From NCBI GenBank assembly GCA_040285825.1, contig JAUPSS010000002.1:248001-312000 (forward strand): a stretch of 64,000 nt of DNA, read 5' to 3'. Positions 30,766-41,999 of this stretch are shown one piece after another (position 1 is the first letter of the stretch; every line of letters starts with the position of its first letter). This DNA comes from Eukaryota sp. TZLM1-RC (lineage: Eukaryota; Metamonada: BaSk clade). The translations under genes were made by a program, and so were the position numbers. Under the pieces are notes generated by a model that made no database searches, had not been told where the DNA came from, and saw only the letters and a program-made list of their open reading frames with translations.

Positions 30766-33152
30766 TGTTGTACTATGGACATTTAGTCTAGTATAGACTT
30801 CACTAGTGACGGCCTTTATAAGGGCCAATGAAATTTAATAAATATCTTTATCTTTGATCTCTATTCTGTACAATGTCTAACCATACAGCATCATTAATTA
30901 ATGGCTCCGGCCAGGACATTAACGGTAATCCTCCATCTACGGAGAGTAATCCTTCTTTCGAGAAGAGTAATCCTTCCTTCGGGAAGAGTAATCCTCCTAA
31001 GTAGAGTGAGATTTCCGCTGAGAAGAACCTTGCCTCTCAGAAAGAGAAGTCACCTCCCCAATAAGGAGAGTGAACTTCGCGCTGAGGAGAGCCCTACCTC
31101 TCAGATAGGAAATCACCTCCCCAATAAGGAGAGTGTTAATCACGTTGTTGATGTGACAGAACTGTACACATACCCTAACAACTCCTCGGAGCACCTTCCT
31201 TGTAGGAAGAGTTTTCTCACTCCGAACGAGCAACGGAGATTCAAAGCGTTTGCTATAAGCAACAATTCTAACGCTTGTACAGAAGGTGAAGGATGCGAAG
31301 GTGAGCAAAGGTCTACGACTAGCTCTTCACGTAAAACTCCCTTTTCACCCATTTCTGACATCAGCTCAAGTGAGAAACCACAAGGTGATTTCAGAGGATC
31401 TCATAATCAGGACAACAGCAGAAGATGGGATGAGAGCGATGATGAACCACCTCATACACCCAATCCTTCTAATCCAACTCCAAGTTTTCCATCTACGGAA
31501 AAGACTTCTCAAGGTGTTTACCGAAGGAAACTAGCAATGGCAGTTGAGGCTGTAACTAGAGATTTCCTATTGGATCTCATCGCCAATCCTCCTAAAGATG
31601 TAATAGATTGGAGTGATGACGAATTATTAAAAATGGCTGAGAATGAGTCAGAACGTCTTTCGGGAGACGTAGACCCAGCCGAATATGAGAAGGTCAGATG
31701 TGACTATTTAGCGAAACGTTGGCCTTTTCTTTTTGGGGAATTTCACGGCAAAACACTTGACGATGTCGTCTACGAGAGTTATGATCAGAGTCCAAATCTT
31801 TTAAAAAGATTGCATGATTTTACCGATTCGGCAGTTTTGTGTGGGATGAGTGCAGTCGAGGATTGCTATTTTAGTGCTCCTCGTTCAAAGTATCAAGCTG
31901 CTACTCCCAGACCTGCCAAATAGTATAGAAATGCGATTGATGACCACAAAATATATTTCAGTGAAAATAAAGATGCTTACGACAGGTTATTTTGGATAGC
32001 TTAAATGTATCCTCATAATGAACAGGGTAGAAACCTTAGAGGCGTCGTAAGGCATTTCCTGGTGGAGAACGTACACCCAAAAAATTCCATTGCGGACATC
32101 GTACTTATGCTTGGGGCAGATTCGATGAATCTCGAGGCGACACCCTTCAATTTCATGCCAAAGAGTCCTACATTAGAAAAATAGGCACCAGGGTAATCGA
32201 ATTGAAAGAGCAACGTGTTGGCCATAACAAGTTAAAATTAGTTCATCCTGATGCATGGATGGCAAAACTAAAGGCATGGGTTGATAGCTGGCCCGACCAA
32301 AATGTTTTTGAGATCGTCTTAATAAAAAGCAGTTGCCTTCCATATGATCATAAATTAGCAGGGATCCCTAGAGGATCTAAAGATGCACCAGATAAGGGTG
32401 GATTTAAGGCCACCAGCCCAGACTGTACCTGTGCAGGAGGAACCTCCTAAGACAAGATTTATCATAAAGTTGGGCGAAAAATTGCCTTCAGAAGAGAGGA
32501 ATATGAACTCATTTAGTACACCTTCTGTAGGGCCTCTGGCATCTAGGAGAGCTTCTTGTGAAGCAACTCCTACACAAGCATCTGTCATAAAACTATTTAT
32601 ACCCACGCAACCCCATAGGAACGAATGCTCCTAGAGATTCTCTCGTCGACACCCTCGGTCTTTATAGAACTGTTGTAACAGACGAGGAGAAATTGAGAAA
32701 AAGAATAGACGACAAACTCAGATGTCTAGTTAAGCAAAATGAAGCGTTTGACGCCAAGAAGATCTTCGACTTCGTTCTTAACTTTGGCAATTGGGCTAAA
32801 ACGGTTAGGGATCGCAATGGACCCACCAGAGCATTTACGATGATCACCAAACCGTCAAAAATCAACTGGACTTCTGATCATGACGAGGCTTTTGGTAAGA
32901 TTATAAATCTTTTAAAACAAATATCCCTCTTGAATTGCCCTCAGAAGACAAGCATATTTTAATTAGTGCTGACGCGTCCGATGTGGCTGTAGGTGGAGTA
33001 ATATGGCAAGAAGCTAACCCACCTAAAGATCCTACGACACCGCTAATTAAGAGAAAGGTTGTACCTATTGCCTTCTTTAGCAGATTATTATCAACTTCAC
33101 AAAAGAATTAGTCTGTACTTCAGAAAGAGTTGTATGCAATTTTACTAATTCT
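30766..33152 (+). mobile_element. LTR retrotransposon, left half of a convergent pair (decayed gag and RNase H)
   Basis: An LTR-like start (30,766-30,893, TGTTGTACTA...ACAGCATCA) is followed by TTAATTAATGGC and a gag related to the right half. The frame is broken by TAG at about 31,003, TAG at 31,921 and several indels. An ORF at 30,901-31,923 covers part of it. After a large deletion that removed protease, most of RT and integrase, there is an RNase H piece (SADASDVAVGGVIW ... IAFFSRLLSTSQKN ... QKELYAILLILT, 32,970-33,150). That piece matches the gypsy-type element at 37.9 kb. The half ends abruptly at 33,152 against the inverted half. Just outside the LTR, at 30,735-30,765, an inverted LTR/gag start is visible. 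Confidence 0.7.
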
Positions 33153-34877
33153 CACTGACGGAGTTGCTTCACAAGAAGCTCTCCTAGATGCCAGAGGCCC
33201 TACAGAAGGTGTACTAAATAAGTTCATATTCCTCTCTTCTGAAGGCAATGTTTCGCCCAACTTTATGATAAATCTTGTCTTAGGAGGTTCCTCCTGCACA
33301 GGTACAGTCTGGGCTGGTGGCCTTAAATCCACCCAATCTGGTACAACTTTAGATCCTCTAGGGACCTCTGCGAATTTATGATCATATGGAAGGCAACTGC
33401 TCTTTATTAAGACATTCTCAAAAACATTTTGGTCGGGCCAGCTATCAACCCCTGCCTTAAGTTTTGCCATCCATGCATCAGGATATACTAATTTTAACTT
33501 GTTAGGGCCAACACGTTGCTCTTTCGATTCAATTACCCTGGTGCCTATTTCTCTAATGTAGGACTTTTTGGCATGAAATTGAAGGGTGTCACCTCGAGAT
33601 TCATCGAATCTGCCCCCAAGCATAAGGCAGATGTCCGCAATGGAATCTTTTGGGTGTACGTTCTCCACTAGGAAATGCATCACGACGCCTCTAAGGTTTC
33701 TACCCTGTTGATTATGAGAATGAATTTTAGCTATCCAAAATAGTCTGTCGTAAGCCTCTTGATTTCCACTGAAATATATTTTGTGGTCATCAATCGCATC
33801 CCTATGCCATTTGGCAGGCCTGGGAATAGCAGCTTGATACTTTGAACGAGGAGCGCTAAAATAGCAATCCTCGACTGCACTCATCCCACACGACACTGCC
33901 GAATCGGTAAAATCATGCAATCTTTTTAAAAGATTTGGACTCTGATCATAACTCTCGTAGACGACATCGTCAAGTGTTTTGCCGTGAAATTCCCCAAAAA
34001 GAAAAGGCCAACGTTTCGCTAAATAGTCACATCTGACCTTCTCACATTCGGCTGGGTCTACGTCTCCCAAGAGGCGTTCTGACTCATTCTCAGCCATTTT
34101 TAGTAATTCATCATCACTCCAATTCATTAAGTCATCGAGATGATTGGCGATGAGATCCAATAGATAATCTCTAGTTACAGCATCAACTGCCTTTGCTAGT
34201 TTCCTTCGGTAAGGACCTTGAGAAGTCCTTTCCGTAGATGGAAAACTTGGAGTTGGAGTAGAAGGATTGGGAGTATGAGGAGGTTCATCATTGCTCTCAT
34301 CCCCTCTTCTGCTGTTATCCTGATTATGAGTTCCTCTAAAATTACTTTGTGGTTCCTCACTCGAGGTGGTGTCAGAAGTAGGTGAGGAGGGAGTTTTACG
34401 TGAAGAGCTAGTCTTAGACTGTTGCTCGTCTTCACCTCCTTCACCTTCTGTACAAGCGTTAGAATTGTTAGTTATAGAAAACACTTTGAATCTCTGTTGC
34501 TTGCTCGGAGTAAGAAAACTCTTCCTACAAGGAACGAGCTCCGAGGAGTTGTTAGGGTATGTGTACAGTTCTGTCACATCAACAACGTGATTACCACTCT
34601 CCTTATTGGGGAGGTGACCTCCTTTCTGAGAGGTTATGCTCTTCTCAGCGGGAGGTTCACTCTCCTTATTGGGGAGGTGACTTCCTTTATGAGAGGCGAG
34701 GCTCTTCTGAGCGGGAAGTTCACTCTCCTGAGGAGGATTACTCTTCCCAAAGGAAGGATTACTCTTCTCGAAAGAAGGATTACTCTCCGTAGATGGAGGA
34801 TTACTCTCCTTAGATGGAGAATTACCGTTAATGTCCTGGCCGGAGCCATTAATTAATGATGCTGTATGGTTAGACAT
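33120..34877 (-). CDS. Gag-like protein of the right half-element, ORF open
   Basis: 585 codons. The N-terminus has short degenerate repeats of the type ESNPS-(F/E)-KS over about residues 20-90. A Ser/Thr-rich region follows, then an apparently folded part from about 210: RRKLAKAVDAVTRDYLLDLI, DYLAKRWPFLFGEFHGKTLD, RLFWIAKIHSHNQQGRNLRG. No zinc knuckle or protease is present. The C-terminal residues after CEATP come from sequence past the junction with the left half. The left half-element encodes the same protein with stops. Gag assignment rests on position after an LTR and on the linked RNase H fragment in the left half. Confidence 0.6.
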   Translation of the reverse strand: MSNHTASLINGSGQDINGNSPSKESNPPSTESNPSFEKSNPSFGKSNPPQESELPAQKSLASHKGSHLPNKESEPPAEKSITSQKGGHLPNKESGNHVVDVTELYTYPNNSSELVPCRKSFLTPSKQQRFKVFSITNNSNACTEGEGGEDEQQSKTSSSRKTPSSPTSDTTSSEEPQSNFRGTHNQDNSRRGDESNDEPPHTPNPSTPTPSFPSTERTSQGPYRRKLAKAVDAVTRDYLLDLIANHLDDLMNWSDDELLKMAENESERLLGDVDPAECEKVRCDYLAKRWPFLFGEFHGKTLDDVVYESYDQSPNLLKRLHDFTDSAVSCGMSAVEDCYFSAPRSKYQAAIPRPAKWHRDAIDDHKIYFSGNQEAYDRLFWIAKIHSHNQQGRNLRGVVMHFLVENVHPKDSIADICLMLGGRFDESRGDTLQFHAKKSYIREIGTRVIESKEQRVGPNKLKLVYPDAWMAKLKAGVDSWPDQNVFENVLIKSSCLPYDHKFAEVPRGSKVVPDWVDLRPPAQTVPVQEEPPKTRFIIKLGETLPSEERNMNLFSTPSVGPLASRRASCEATPSVRISKIAYNSF

Positions 34878-34976
34878 TACAGAATAGAGATAAAGATATT
34901 TATTTAAATTTCACTGGCCCTTATAAAGGCTGAAGTATGTGAAGTATGTACTAGACTAATTGTCCACAGTAGAACA
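33153..34976 (-). mobile_element. LTR retrotransposon, right half of the convergent pair
   Basis: Inverted relative to 30,766-32,600. The LTR is at 34,857-34,976 (TGTTCTACTGTGG...ACAGCATCA, read on minus). The gag start overlaps the end of the LTR, and gag is open. The half is truncated at 33,153, so the two gag ends face each other. By eye the two halves are clearly diverged (many substitutions, small indels), more than the LTR pair of the gypsy element. Confidence 0.7.
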
Positions 34977-35479
34977 CTTAGGACTTTTCCTGTACGCTTT
35001 TCACGTGGTTTTCTACTCTTTTTTGACCCTTCTTTACGTTATATCTGCAATTGATTCTCTTAAATCAATTGTTGGCCTCGCCCTAAAAGCCACCACTCTC
35101 TTCCTATATGTCCATTCTTCACCATCGTCAGTTTCTTCACAATCCCGCTTTTCTCTCTTTTCAGACGTTGCCAAAATGGTTGATAAAATGGATTTCTTCC
35201 ATTTTTTTTTAAAAAAAATTTCTTCCATTTACATCATATTATTATTCAACCAAACAGACCACCCCGTAAAACTTTTAGTTTCAAATAAACAGTATTATTT
35301 CGGGAATCAACATTGATAAAGGTGATTTCAACCCGAAATTGCATGCAGCACCACCTTATGTTTGTTACATTTTTTTGATAGTTCCAAAACAATACTTAAG
35401 TAAATTAAACACAATCAAAACTCATGGAGAGAAACATGCAGACAAATATTAAAATATCAACAACTCTGCTATAAAACTG
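34977..35479. other. No gene seen
   Basis: About 500 bp of AT-rich DNA. A 118-codon frame on the plus strand (34,960-35,316) is Ser/Phe/Leu-rich and overlaps the LTR edge; I do not regard it as a gene. Poly-T and poly-A runs at 35,201-35,222. Confidence 0.45.
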
Positions 35480-35863
35480 CTTTTACTAAATCTTCTATTT
35501 TGTGTCAATCAACATTTTTGGGTGGATGCAACAATTTCATTTATGAATTTTCTTTTAGATTTCCTGAAGATTCTCATGTGTTAGTTCCCAGTTGCAGTCC
35601 ATATTTGAATGAGTTATCTTGTGAACATGAAAGATTGCCACCACAAATTTGGACCAAATATTTTCCCAATCAATTCAAGAAATTCCAAACCGATCTCTTT
35701 TTAATTTGTAGTTTTTCTGTGAAAAGCTTTAACAAAAATTGTGAAAGATTTTAAAAAGTTTGGATTTTGATGTTACACTTGGCTTGGCCAAGAAAAAGAA
35801 TCCCGCTTTTGCAAAACTTTTACAAGATATGTGCGATAGTACTTCTTCTGCCTTAGTAACAAC

Positions 35864-36017
35864 TGATGGTCTTGGCTGTTGGTTATTGTCTGACATACAA
35901 TGTAGAGTAACAGAAGTGTAATTTATTACGAAGAAGAATTGTATTCTCTCTTCTTAAGCTAACAGGCGGAATACTAATAACTAAACTATTAACTATAAAT
36001 ACTATTCAAGACTAACA
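35864..36017 (-). repeat. 3' LTR of the gypsy-type element
   Basis: 154 bp, TGTTAGTC...GACCATCA on the minus strand. It differs from 41,846-41,999 at an A/G (GAAGAAGAATT vs GAAGAGGAATT) and a C/T (CAGGCGG vs CAGGTGG). Confidence 0.92.
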
Positions 36018-37553
36018 CTGCCTTTTCCTCTCTTTTGAGCGACGAGCCCTGGAAGCTCTAGTCACAGGAGGTGAACTAAAAGAATTATTACGCTTCTTGG
36101 GAGGAGCGGATTTAGTACGGCGACGTGCTTGTGAAGTCTTGATAAAGTCATTATACGCGGCAGTATTTTGGACTGTAGACACATGCTCAGTGGTGATCTC
36201 TTTTCCTGGCCATAGCACTTGGCAAAAGTCACCTTCCTTACTGAGCACTTTTTCAATGATGTGTTCTTCGACATCACCTGCAGCGACCCAGGAGTGGAAC
36301 TCATCGTTGGTGGGCAAGCTGGAGTGCCAGGGAGCTAAGTGTTTGACGCTAGCTTGGACAATCGTTCCTGTGCAGAGATTCTTAATATTCACAGACGAAT
36401 TGGATACGATTTCAGTAATTAGGAAGGGTCCTAAATAGTCTCCATGAAGCTTAGCGGAAGAGCCAGATGCTCTCAATACCAATTGACCAACTTCAAAAGG
36501 GTTTGGAGTTGACGATCTAGCTAGCTTGGAAGCTTTGGAAGCTTGATGGTGTGCTGCCTTTTCCTGTTTCTCTTTCAATCTTCGAAATTTAGATTCAATT
36601 TCTTGAATAAAAGATGACTCAGACGTCGAGCTTTCAATGATTTCTAGAATTTTGCCAGGGTCTGATCTGGGAGACACATCTGAGCCAAAGATCACTTGGT
36701 ATGGGGTGTGGTTGGTTATTGAGCTCTTGGAAGAGTTGATCAATAATTGCACATAAGGCAAGTATTCAGACCACACATCGTAGGCATTGAAGTCTACGAG
36801 CAATTTCCGTAGGTTTTGCAGGATGTCTCTGTGTCGGCGCTCTACCAGGCTGTTGGACGGAGAAAACCTAGGTATTGACTTTGACACCTCTATACCCAAA
36901 AATTTGCTTAATTCGTCAAAGACAGCCTTGGAAAATTCGGGTCCATTATCGCTGTGGATTTGAAATGGAATACCAAAGATGGCACAGACTTTCCAAATTA
37001 ATGCATCTGCAGTAAGATTGGCATTTATCTCTTTTAAAGGCACGATGATCGTGAACCTAGAGAAGCTGTCAATAAATACGAGGATGTATTTGTAGCCTTC
37101 TTGATCTTCTGGAAGAGGACCAATAACGTCGGCGTTGACGCGAGCAAAGGGTCTGTCAGCCCACAATGAACCGGTTGGGGGAACATGCAGTTTGGGAACT
37201 GGCTTAGTTTTCTGACAGGAGGGGCATTCTTGCACGTGCTTATTCATGTCGGTGAGCATGTTTGGCCACCAATAATCGCTGTTCCTGAGCTTGTTCAGGC
37301 TTTCAGCTTTGCTTGGATGACCTCCTTGCAGAAGTCCATGCAACAAGTTAAGGGTGTCCTCAATGAGTGATTTGGGAATCACTATCTTGTTGTCGTGAGT
37401 CATATATAAATCAAGATGATTGTTATGAACACAGTTGTTGAAAGAGGGGTCTTTGGAAGCTATGGCAAGCTTCTGTTCGTACCTAATCCTACAGAGCCAT
37501 GGCTCGAAAATAGGCAGGTCGTTGGAACATCGTTCTCTGATGACCATGATACG
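36012..37553 (-). pseudogene. Integrase region of gypsy-type pol
   Basis: The open frame 37,547-36,012 (511 codons) carries the complete integrase. The HHCC finger is HGLLQGGHPSKAESLN ... VQECPSCQKTK. The catalytic core has D (NADVIGPLPEDQEGYKYILV), D (IHSDNGPEF) and E (SNSLVERRHRDI). The C-terminal domain is KLHGDYLGPFLITEI ... VKHLAPW. It is in the same frame as RNase H but separated from it by a TAA at 37,554-37,556, one C-to-T step from CAA. The last codons read into the LTR. Confidence 0.88.
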
Positions 37554-39191
37554 TTAGAAGTTGTTTAAGTCTTCGATGTAGTATCTTTCATTTTCTGTTC
37601 CATCAATTTTATCATTGTAAAATATTGGATGAAAATTTGGAGGCATTTGATGGGACAAATGATTGATCTCTTGATGGTCTATAGGCGGAACTATTCGAGA
37701 CAACATATCAGCCCAGAAGTTATCTTCCCCTTTGGTATGTACCAAATCAAAGCAGAATTCAGAGAATATGGGTAACCATCTTGTTACAATTCTGTTCTTC
37801 TCAGGAGCCGTGAACATGTAGGTAAGGTTTTGATGGTCTGTGAATATAACCAGTTTCCTTCCTTTCAAGTAGTTTTCAAAACCACTTTGAGTTAACATGA
37901 GTAGGATAGCATAGAGTTCCTTTTGGTTTGTCGGCCAGTTCTTTTGCGAGTTGGTTAACAACCGGCTGAAGAAGCTGATAGGCCTACATTTCCTGTTGAT
38001 CAGGGGGGTACCGGGGTCGTCGACTTGTTCGATTTGTTCCCATATGACGCCGCCTACAGCTATGTCGGACGCATCGCAACTAATTAAAATTTGGTTTTCC
38101 AGCGGAGGTAAGCTGAGCGGCATGTGCTTCGCTATCAGTTGTTTGATTTTTTCAAGGAGTCCGTCGTGCATGTCGGTCCATTGAAGGCGTTGCGCGCGGG
38201 GTTTGGGTTTAACTTTGGAGTTATTTCCATCCTTCTTAGTCAATCTGATGATAGGAGCGATGAGCTCAGATACCTGAGGAAGCCATTCTCTAATGAAGTT
38301 GACTGATCCTACGAGGCTGCGGACGTCTTTGATTGTCTTTGGTCTAGGTAGATTCAACAAAGATTCAACGCGAGTGGGATCGATAGTCCGTTGTTTGTTT
38401 TGGAAAACACTGCCCAGTATCTTGATTGGGTGTCTGGAAGACACGAAATGGCACTTTGGAAGTCCCAAGGAAACTCTTTTGTATCTGGCTTGATCAAGGA
38501 CGCGACGGAGGCGTTCAATGAATTCGTCAAAGGTTGAACCTATGATTATGATGTCATCTATGTAAATGAAGACACCGTCTCCAGAGAAGATGTCAGCCAT
38601 GACGTTTTGGAAAACGGTTGGGACGTTCTTTAGGCCAAAAGCTGCACGTTTGAACATGATGCTTTTGCCGGGAATGCTCAGGGCTGTTTTCTGTCAGTCC
38701 CTTTCAGCAATCTTGAGTTGCCAAAAGGCTTTGGGGAGGTCAAGGGTGCCTATGTAGTTCGCTTGGGAGAGAAATACCAGCACATCGGAGATCCTTGGAA
38801 GGTTGGGCTCAACAGGAATGGTGTTGGCGTTGACTCCGTCCTTGCCACTATAGTCACCGGTAAGGCGGGGCTTACGGTGATCTGGGTAGACCACTAGACA
38901 GACAGGGGAGCTGAACTCATGGTTCGATGGGACAGCAAATCCTGAGTCTACGAGTTCGTCGAAAATTTGGTTAGCGACCTCTAGCCTGGCTGGATTCAGG
39001 GTCCTGGGGGGTCTTCTAACTCTGACGTCTTCGTTGTAGAAGTTGATTTCCATGAAAGGGTAATCAATACCTTCAGCATGAGGCTTGAGGGTAAATACGT
39101 CTTCGAACTCTTTCAAAGTTTGAAGTAGGGACTTCTTGAAATGGTCGTTGTCGAGGTTGATGGTACAACCAGATGAGTTGATGTGATCCAA
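37554..39191 (-). pseudogene. Reverse transcriptase and RNase H region of gypsy-type pol
   Basis: RT starts near 39,150 with EDVFTLKPHAEGIDY and runs through SSPVCLVVYPDHRKPRLTGD and LDLPKAFWQLKIAERD. A TGA at 38,694-38,696 interrupts it directly before QKTALSIPGK. FKRAAFGLKNVPTVFQNVMA and the catalytic YIDDIIII follow. RNase H is seen as LISCDASDIAVGGVIW ... RPISFFSRLLTNSQKNW ... QKELYAILLMLT ... FTDHQNLTYM. All parts are in one frame; the TGA is one C-to-T step from CGA. Confidence 0.9.
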
Positions 39192-40217
39192 TCAACGTGT
39201 GGAAACGTTGACGACTTCTGAAGCTTGTGATATTCGATTGTCGAATTCGGCTTCAGGTAATAGTAATGTTCGACAGGCGTCGTCCATTCTAATATAAATG
39301 CCCTTGTTGTTCATCAGCCCAAGGTGGCTCAACAAGTCAGCACCAATGAGAATGGTCTCATGTCCAGGAACGATGCTGAACTTGTGTTTCACGTGTACAA
39401 TCTGGGTAACGCTACCTAGTCTAATGCTAAGGGTTCCAGAAGCAGTACCAAGGGACTGTGAGGTAGTTCCATCAGCAATCTTGTATGAGATGGTTTCGTT
39501 GGAACGTGCCATGTTACAATTACTGATGACGTCTTCCGTGACTACTGAGCATGTTGCACCAGAGTCGATTATGCCTTTAACTTCGACATTGTTGATCAAG
39601 AAGTTTAATTGTAGGCAGTTGTGATTCATATATTGTACCATAAAAATTGTGTCAGAATCATGTCCATTTAGGTCGGCTTGTTCTGAGAAGAAGTTAGCCT
39701 GACTGTTGGGTATCTTGGTAGGTTCCAAGTTTGCAAGCGGATTGATAAGAGAATCTTTCCATGCTGAACTTTCTGTATGTGGTTGTGTTGTTGTTGTAGG
39801 GGGTATGGTTTCTAAAGTACATAAATAGTGACGGGAACGTTTATTGTAAGAAGAGCCTCTGCCTCTGCCGCGAGTACCTCTTCGACTACGGAAACCAGAA
39901 CCTCTAGAACTTCTACCTCGAGCTTGTTGTTGAGCTTGTTGCTCTCTCCATTTCTTGCTCCTTTGGCAGTCTTCACTGGGGCACCTTTCGGACGGATGGC
40001 CCTTTTGCTTACAGAAGTTGCATTGGACATCAGCGGCCTGGGAAGACGATTGTGGTAGGCTTCCCCCTCTCTTACTATGTTTGAGGTTGAGCAGAGGAAG
40101 ATGGAGCTTCACTCTGTTGAGGTTGAGGTGACTCTTGAACATCTTCAAATTGGGCTGGAACCTGATGAGAAGATACTGCTGGTTGTACCAAGCGAGTCTT
40201 TTCGATCCTGCCTTCAA
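39192..40217 (-). pseudogene. Nucleocapsid and protease region of gypsy-type gag-pol
   Basis: An RGRS-rich basic region follows the knuckle CNFCKQKGHPSERCP. Protease has IIDSGATCSVVTED (catalytic DSG) and FSIVPGHETILIGADLL. The frame ends at TGA 39,192-39,194 and RT continues in the same frame at the next codon, so the stop is a nonsense change or a readthrough site. The upstream Gag is in a different frame (+1 relative), so the knuckle is reached only after a frameshift near 40,075-40,150. Confidence 0.85.
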
Positions 40218-41878
40218 CCATTACCCATTTCAGCATTCTGGATTCTACGCAACCAGGGAATACTGTAACTTGCTGGAGGGCTCTTTGTAGATTACCAGTT
40301 CTTCTATGGTCGGGACCACAATATGATGCTATATGGTCTGGACGTCTGTCGTAAAGAAAGAGTCTTTCACCATATGTGGTTTCGGTAAACCACCACCCTG
40401 TTCTGTAATCTCTGTCGATAAGATATATCGAGAGATGCATTGTACCCAGGGCTGAACCTAGGGTATGGACAAGGGTTATGAACATTTAAGAAGAGGTTGT
40501 CTTCATCTCCAGCGAAGCGTCTGAAAACTCCTTCTCGAGTAGTTCTCATGAACCTAACTCCGGGTCTTGGGTCGTAAGTAGGTTCTGGGTCATTCCTAGA
40601 GGTTTCTGGGGTGATCCTTTTGTCGGTAAGAAATGGACCTATTCTGGGAGAGATCCATAATCTCAAGTCGTTCTGGACTTTGGGGCCGTAGAAAGGAGGA
40701 CGTTTGTTGCTCATCTCCGTGGGAGGGATGGCTTCTGGGTCCTCTGGAATGACTTGTGTATCCCTATATCTAGCATAAGGATTGTGCTGGCGGGAAGCAC
40801 CATGATGAATACTCGAGCTAGCGTAGGAGCTAGTTTGAGAAGGGGTGTGTTTAGCAAGTGTAGAGGATGTTCCTCTTCTAGCCTGTAACTCTCTTTCCAG
40901 TCTGTTCTTGAGTTTCCAGATTCGATCTTCATGGAAGTAACGTTCTAAATATTTTTTAGAAACCTCACCAGTTTCTCTATCAATTTAAGGAACATGTTCC
41001 GTGGGAAGAACCGGAGGTTGAGCTGTGTGAGAAAATTCCCTGGGAGGTTCCTCATAGTCAACCAGATCTGAAAATAATAGTTCATACTTCTTCCTTTGCT
41101 CTTCGGAAAGATGCGAAGGAAAATTTGGTGTGCTAGGAGTGGAATCTCTAGCCTGGGGAGGGGAAACAGACAGATTGTTAACTCCTCTTACTGTTGATGT
41201 AGTAAGAGGAGATCCTGAAGTTGGGACAGCAGGATTTTGAATAGTTCTCCTAACAGTTGGAACTGCAGGGAGAAGCTGTTGAGAGTGAGAGGGTGGAACC
41301 TCAGAACTGGATGGAAGGGATGAAGATGGTACTTCAATGGCCTTCTTAGAGGAGGAAGAGGGTTGGTCTTCCAATCCTTCTTTTGCAGTGAGAGAAGGTT
41401 GAACAGTCTCTCTGCTCTGAATAGAAGGTGAAGGTGGTACTTCAGAACTTCTTCCAGGGAGGGGAGAAGGTGGGACTTCAGATGCCCCCAATTGCGAAGG
41501 GGGAAGAGGGGGAAGAGGAGCAACGGAATCCTCTACGTCCTCGTCGTCGTAGGAGACCAACGAAGGACTTCTTCCTTCCGAAGGAACGGAATCCTTGTGA
41601 GGGTTGTCTCCTTCCACAGGAACAGAATCCTGAGGAGGGGAGCTTCCTTCCATGGGAACGGAATCCTCTGGAAGGGAATTGTCTTCCTTTGGGGTGGAAC
41701 CCTCAGAAAGAGTTGCTTCAGGAAGCGCAGAAGCTTCAACCGAAGAAGGAGGCACGGAGGCAGGGTCTGTGGTTAGTGGTGAGGAAGAGGGACCAGTCTC
41801 TTCCTCAAGGATCCTACATTGAGCCGGGGACGACCCAATACGTATTGATGGTCTTGGCTGTTGGTTATTGTCTGACAT
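40075..41878 (-). pseudogene. Gag of the gypsy-type element, broken
   Basis: The N-terminal part (41,878-40,985) is low-complexity Pro/Ser/Glu-rich with a degenerate 10-11-residue repeat (EGSSPPQDSVPV-like). A TAA at 40,985-40,987 interrupts it and the frame continues: DRETGEVSKKYLERYFHEDR, RIWKLKNRLERELQ, NKRPPFYGPKVQNDLRLWIS. Near 40,450 the capsid-like reading moves +1 to TGWWFTETTYGERLFLYDRR and QRALQQVTVFPGCVESRMLK, ending at 40,075. An insertion of one base, or a sequencing error, could explain the shift. Confidence 0.75.
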
Positions 41879-41999
41879 ACAATGTAGAGTAACAGAAGTG
41901 TAATTTATTACGAAGAGGAATTGTATTCTCTCTTCTTAAGCTAACAGGTGGAATACTAATAACTAAACTATTAACTATAAATACTATTCAAGACTAACA
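41846..41999 (-). repeat. 5' LTR of the gypsy-type element
   Basis: 154-bp partner of 35,864-36,017. It is followed inward (minus strand) by ATACGTATTGGGTC, then GC-richer sequence that could pair with a tRNA. Confidence 0.92.

Larger units (their letters stand above)
35864..41999 (-). mobile_element. Ty3/gypsy-type LTR retrotransposon, full length with stops
   Basis: 6,136 bp between 154-bp LTRs (35,864-36,017 and 41,846-41,999). The LTRs differ at two positions, both transitions. The target duplication is CAAC (35,860-35,863 and 42,000-42,003). On the minus strand the order is gag, zinc knuckle, protease, RT, RNase H, integrase, which is the Ty3/gypsy order. A polypurine tract (AAAAGAGAGGAAAAGGCAG) abuts the 3' LTR. 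ATACGTATTGGGTC follows the 5' LTR. Gag-pol is broken by four in-frame stops and two apparent frameshifts, so this copy cannot be autonomous, though its LTRs indicate a recent insertion. Confidence 0.93.

Noticed and set aside
30901-31923. ORF starting MAPARTLTV as a host gene
   Set aside because: It is a frame-mixed reading of the left half-element's gag. From about codon 70 it matches the right-half gag, and its first part is an off-frame translation of the same repeat.
38694-39194. In-frame TGA codons in pol as evidence for a variant genetic code (TGA = Trp/Arg)
   Set aside because: CFAP57-like and other host genes end in TGA at family-typical lengths. TAA stops also interrupt the same element. 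Nonsense decay explains it.
41428-41892. 154-codon plus-strand ORF opposite gag
   Set aside because: Shadow of the Pro/Ser/Glu-rich gag repeats on the minus strand; no independent features.
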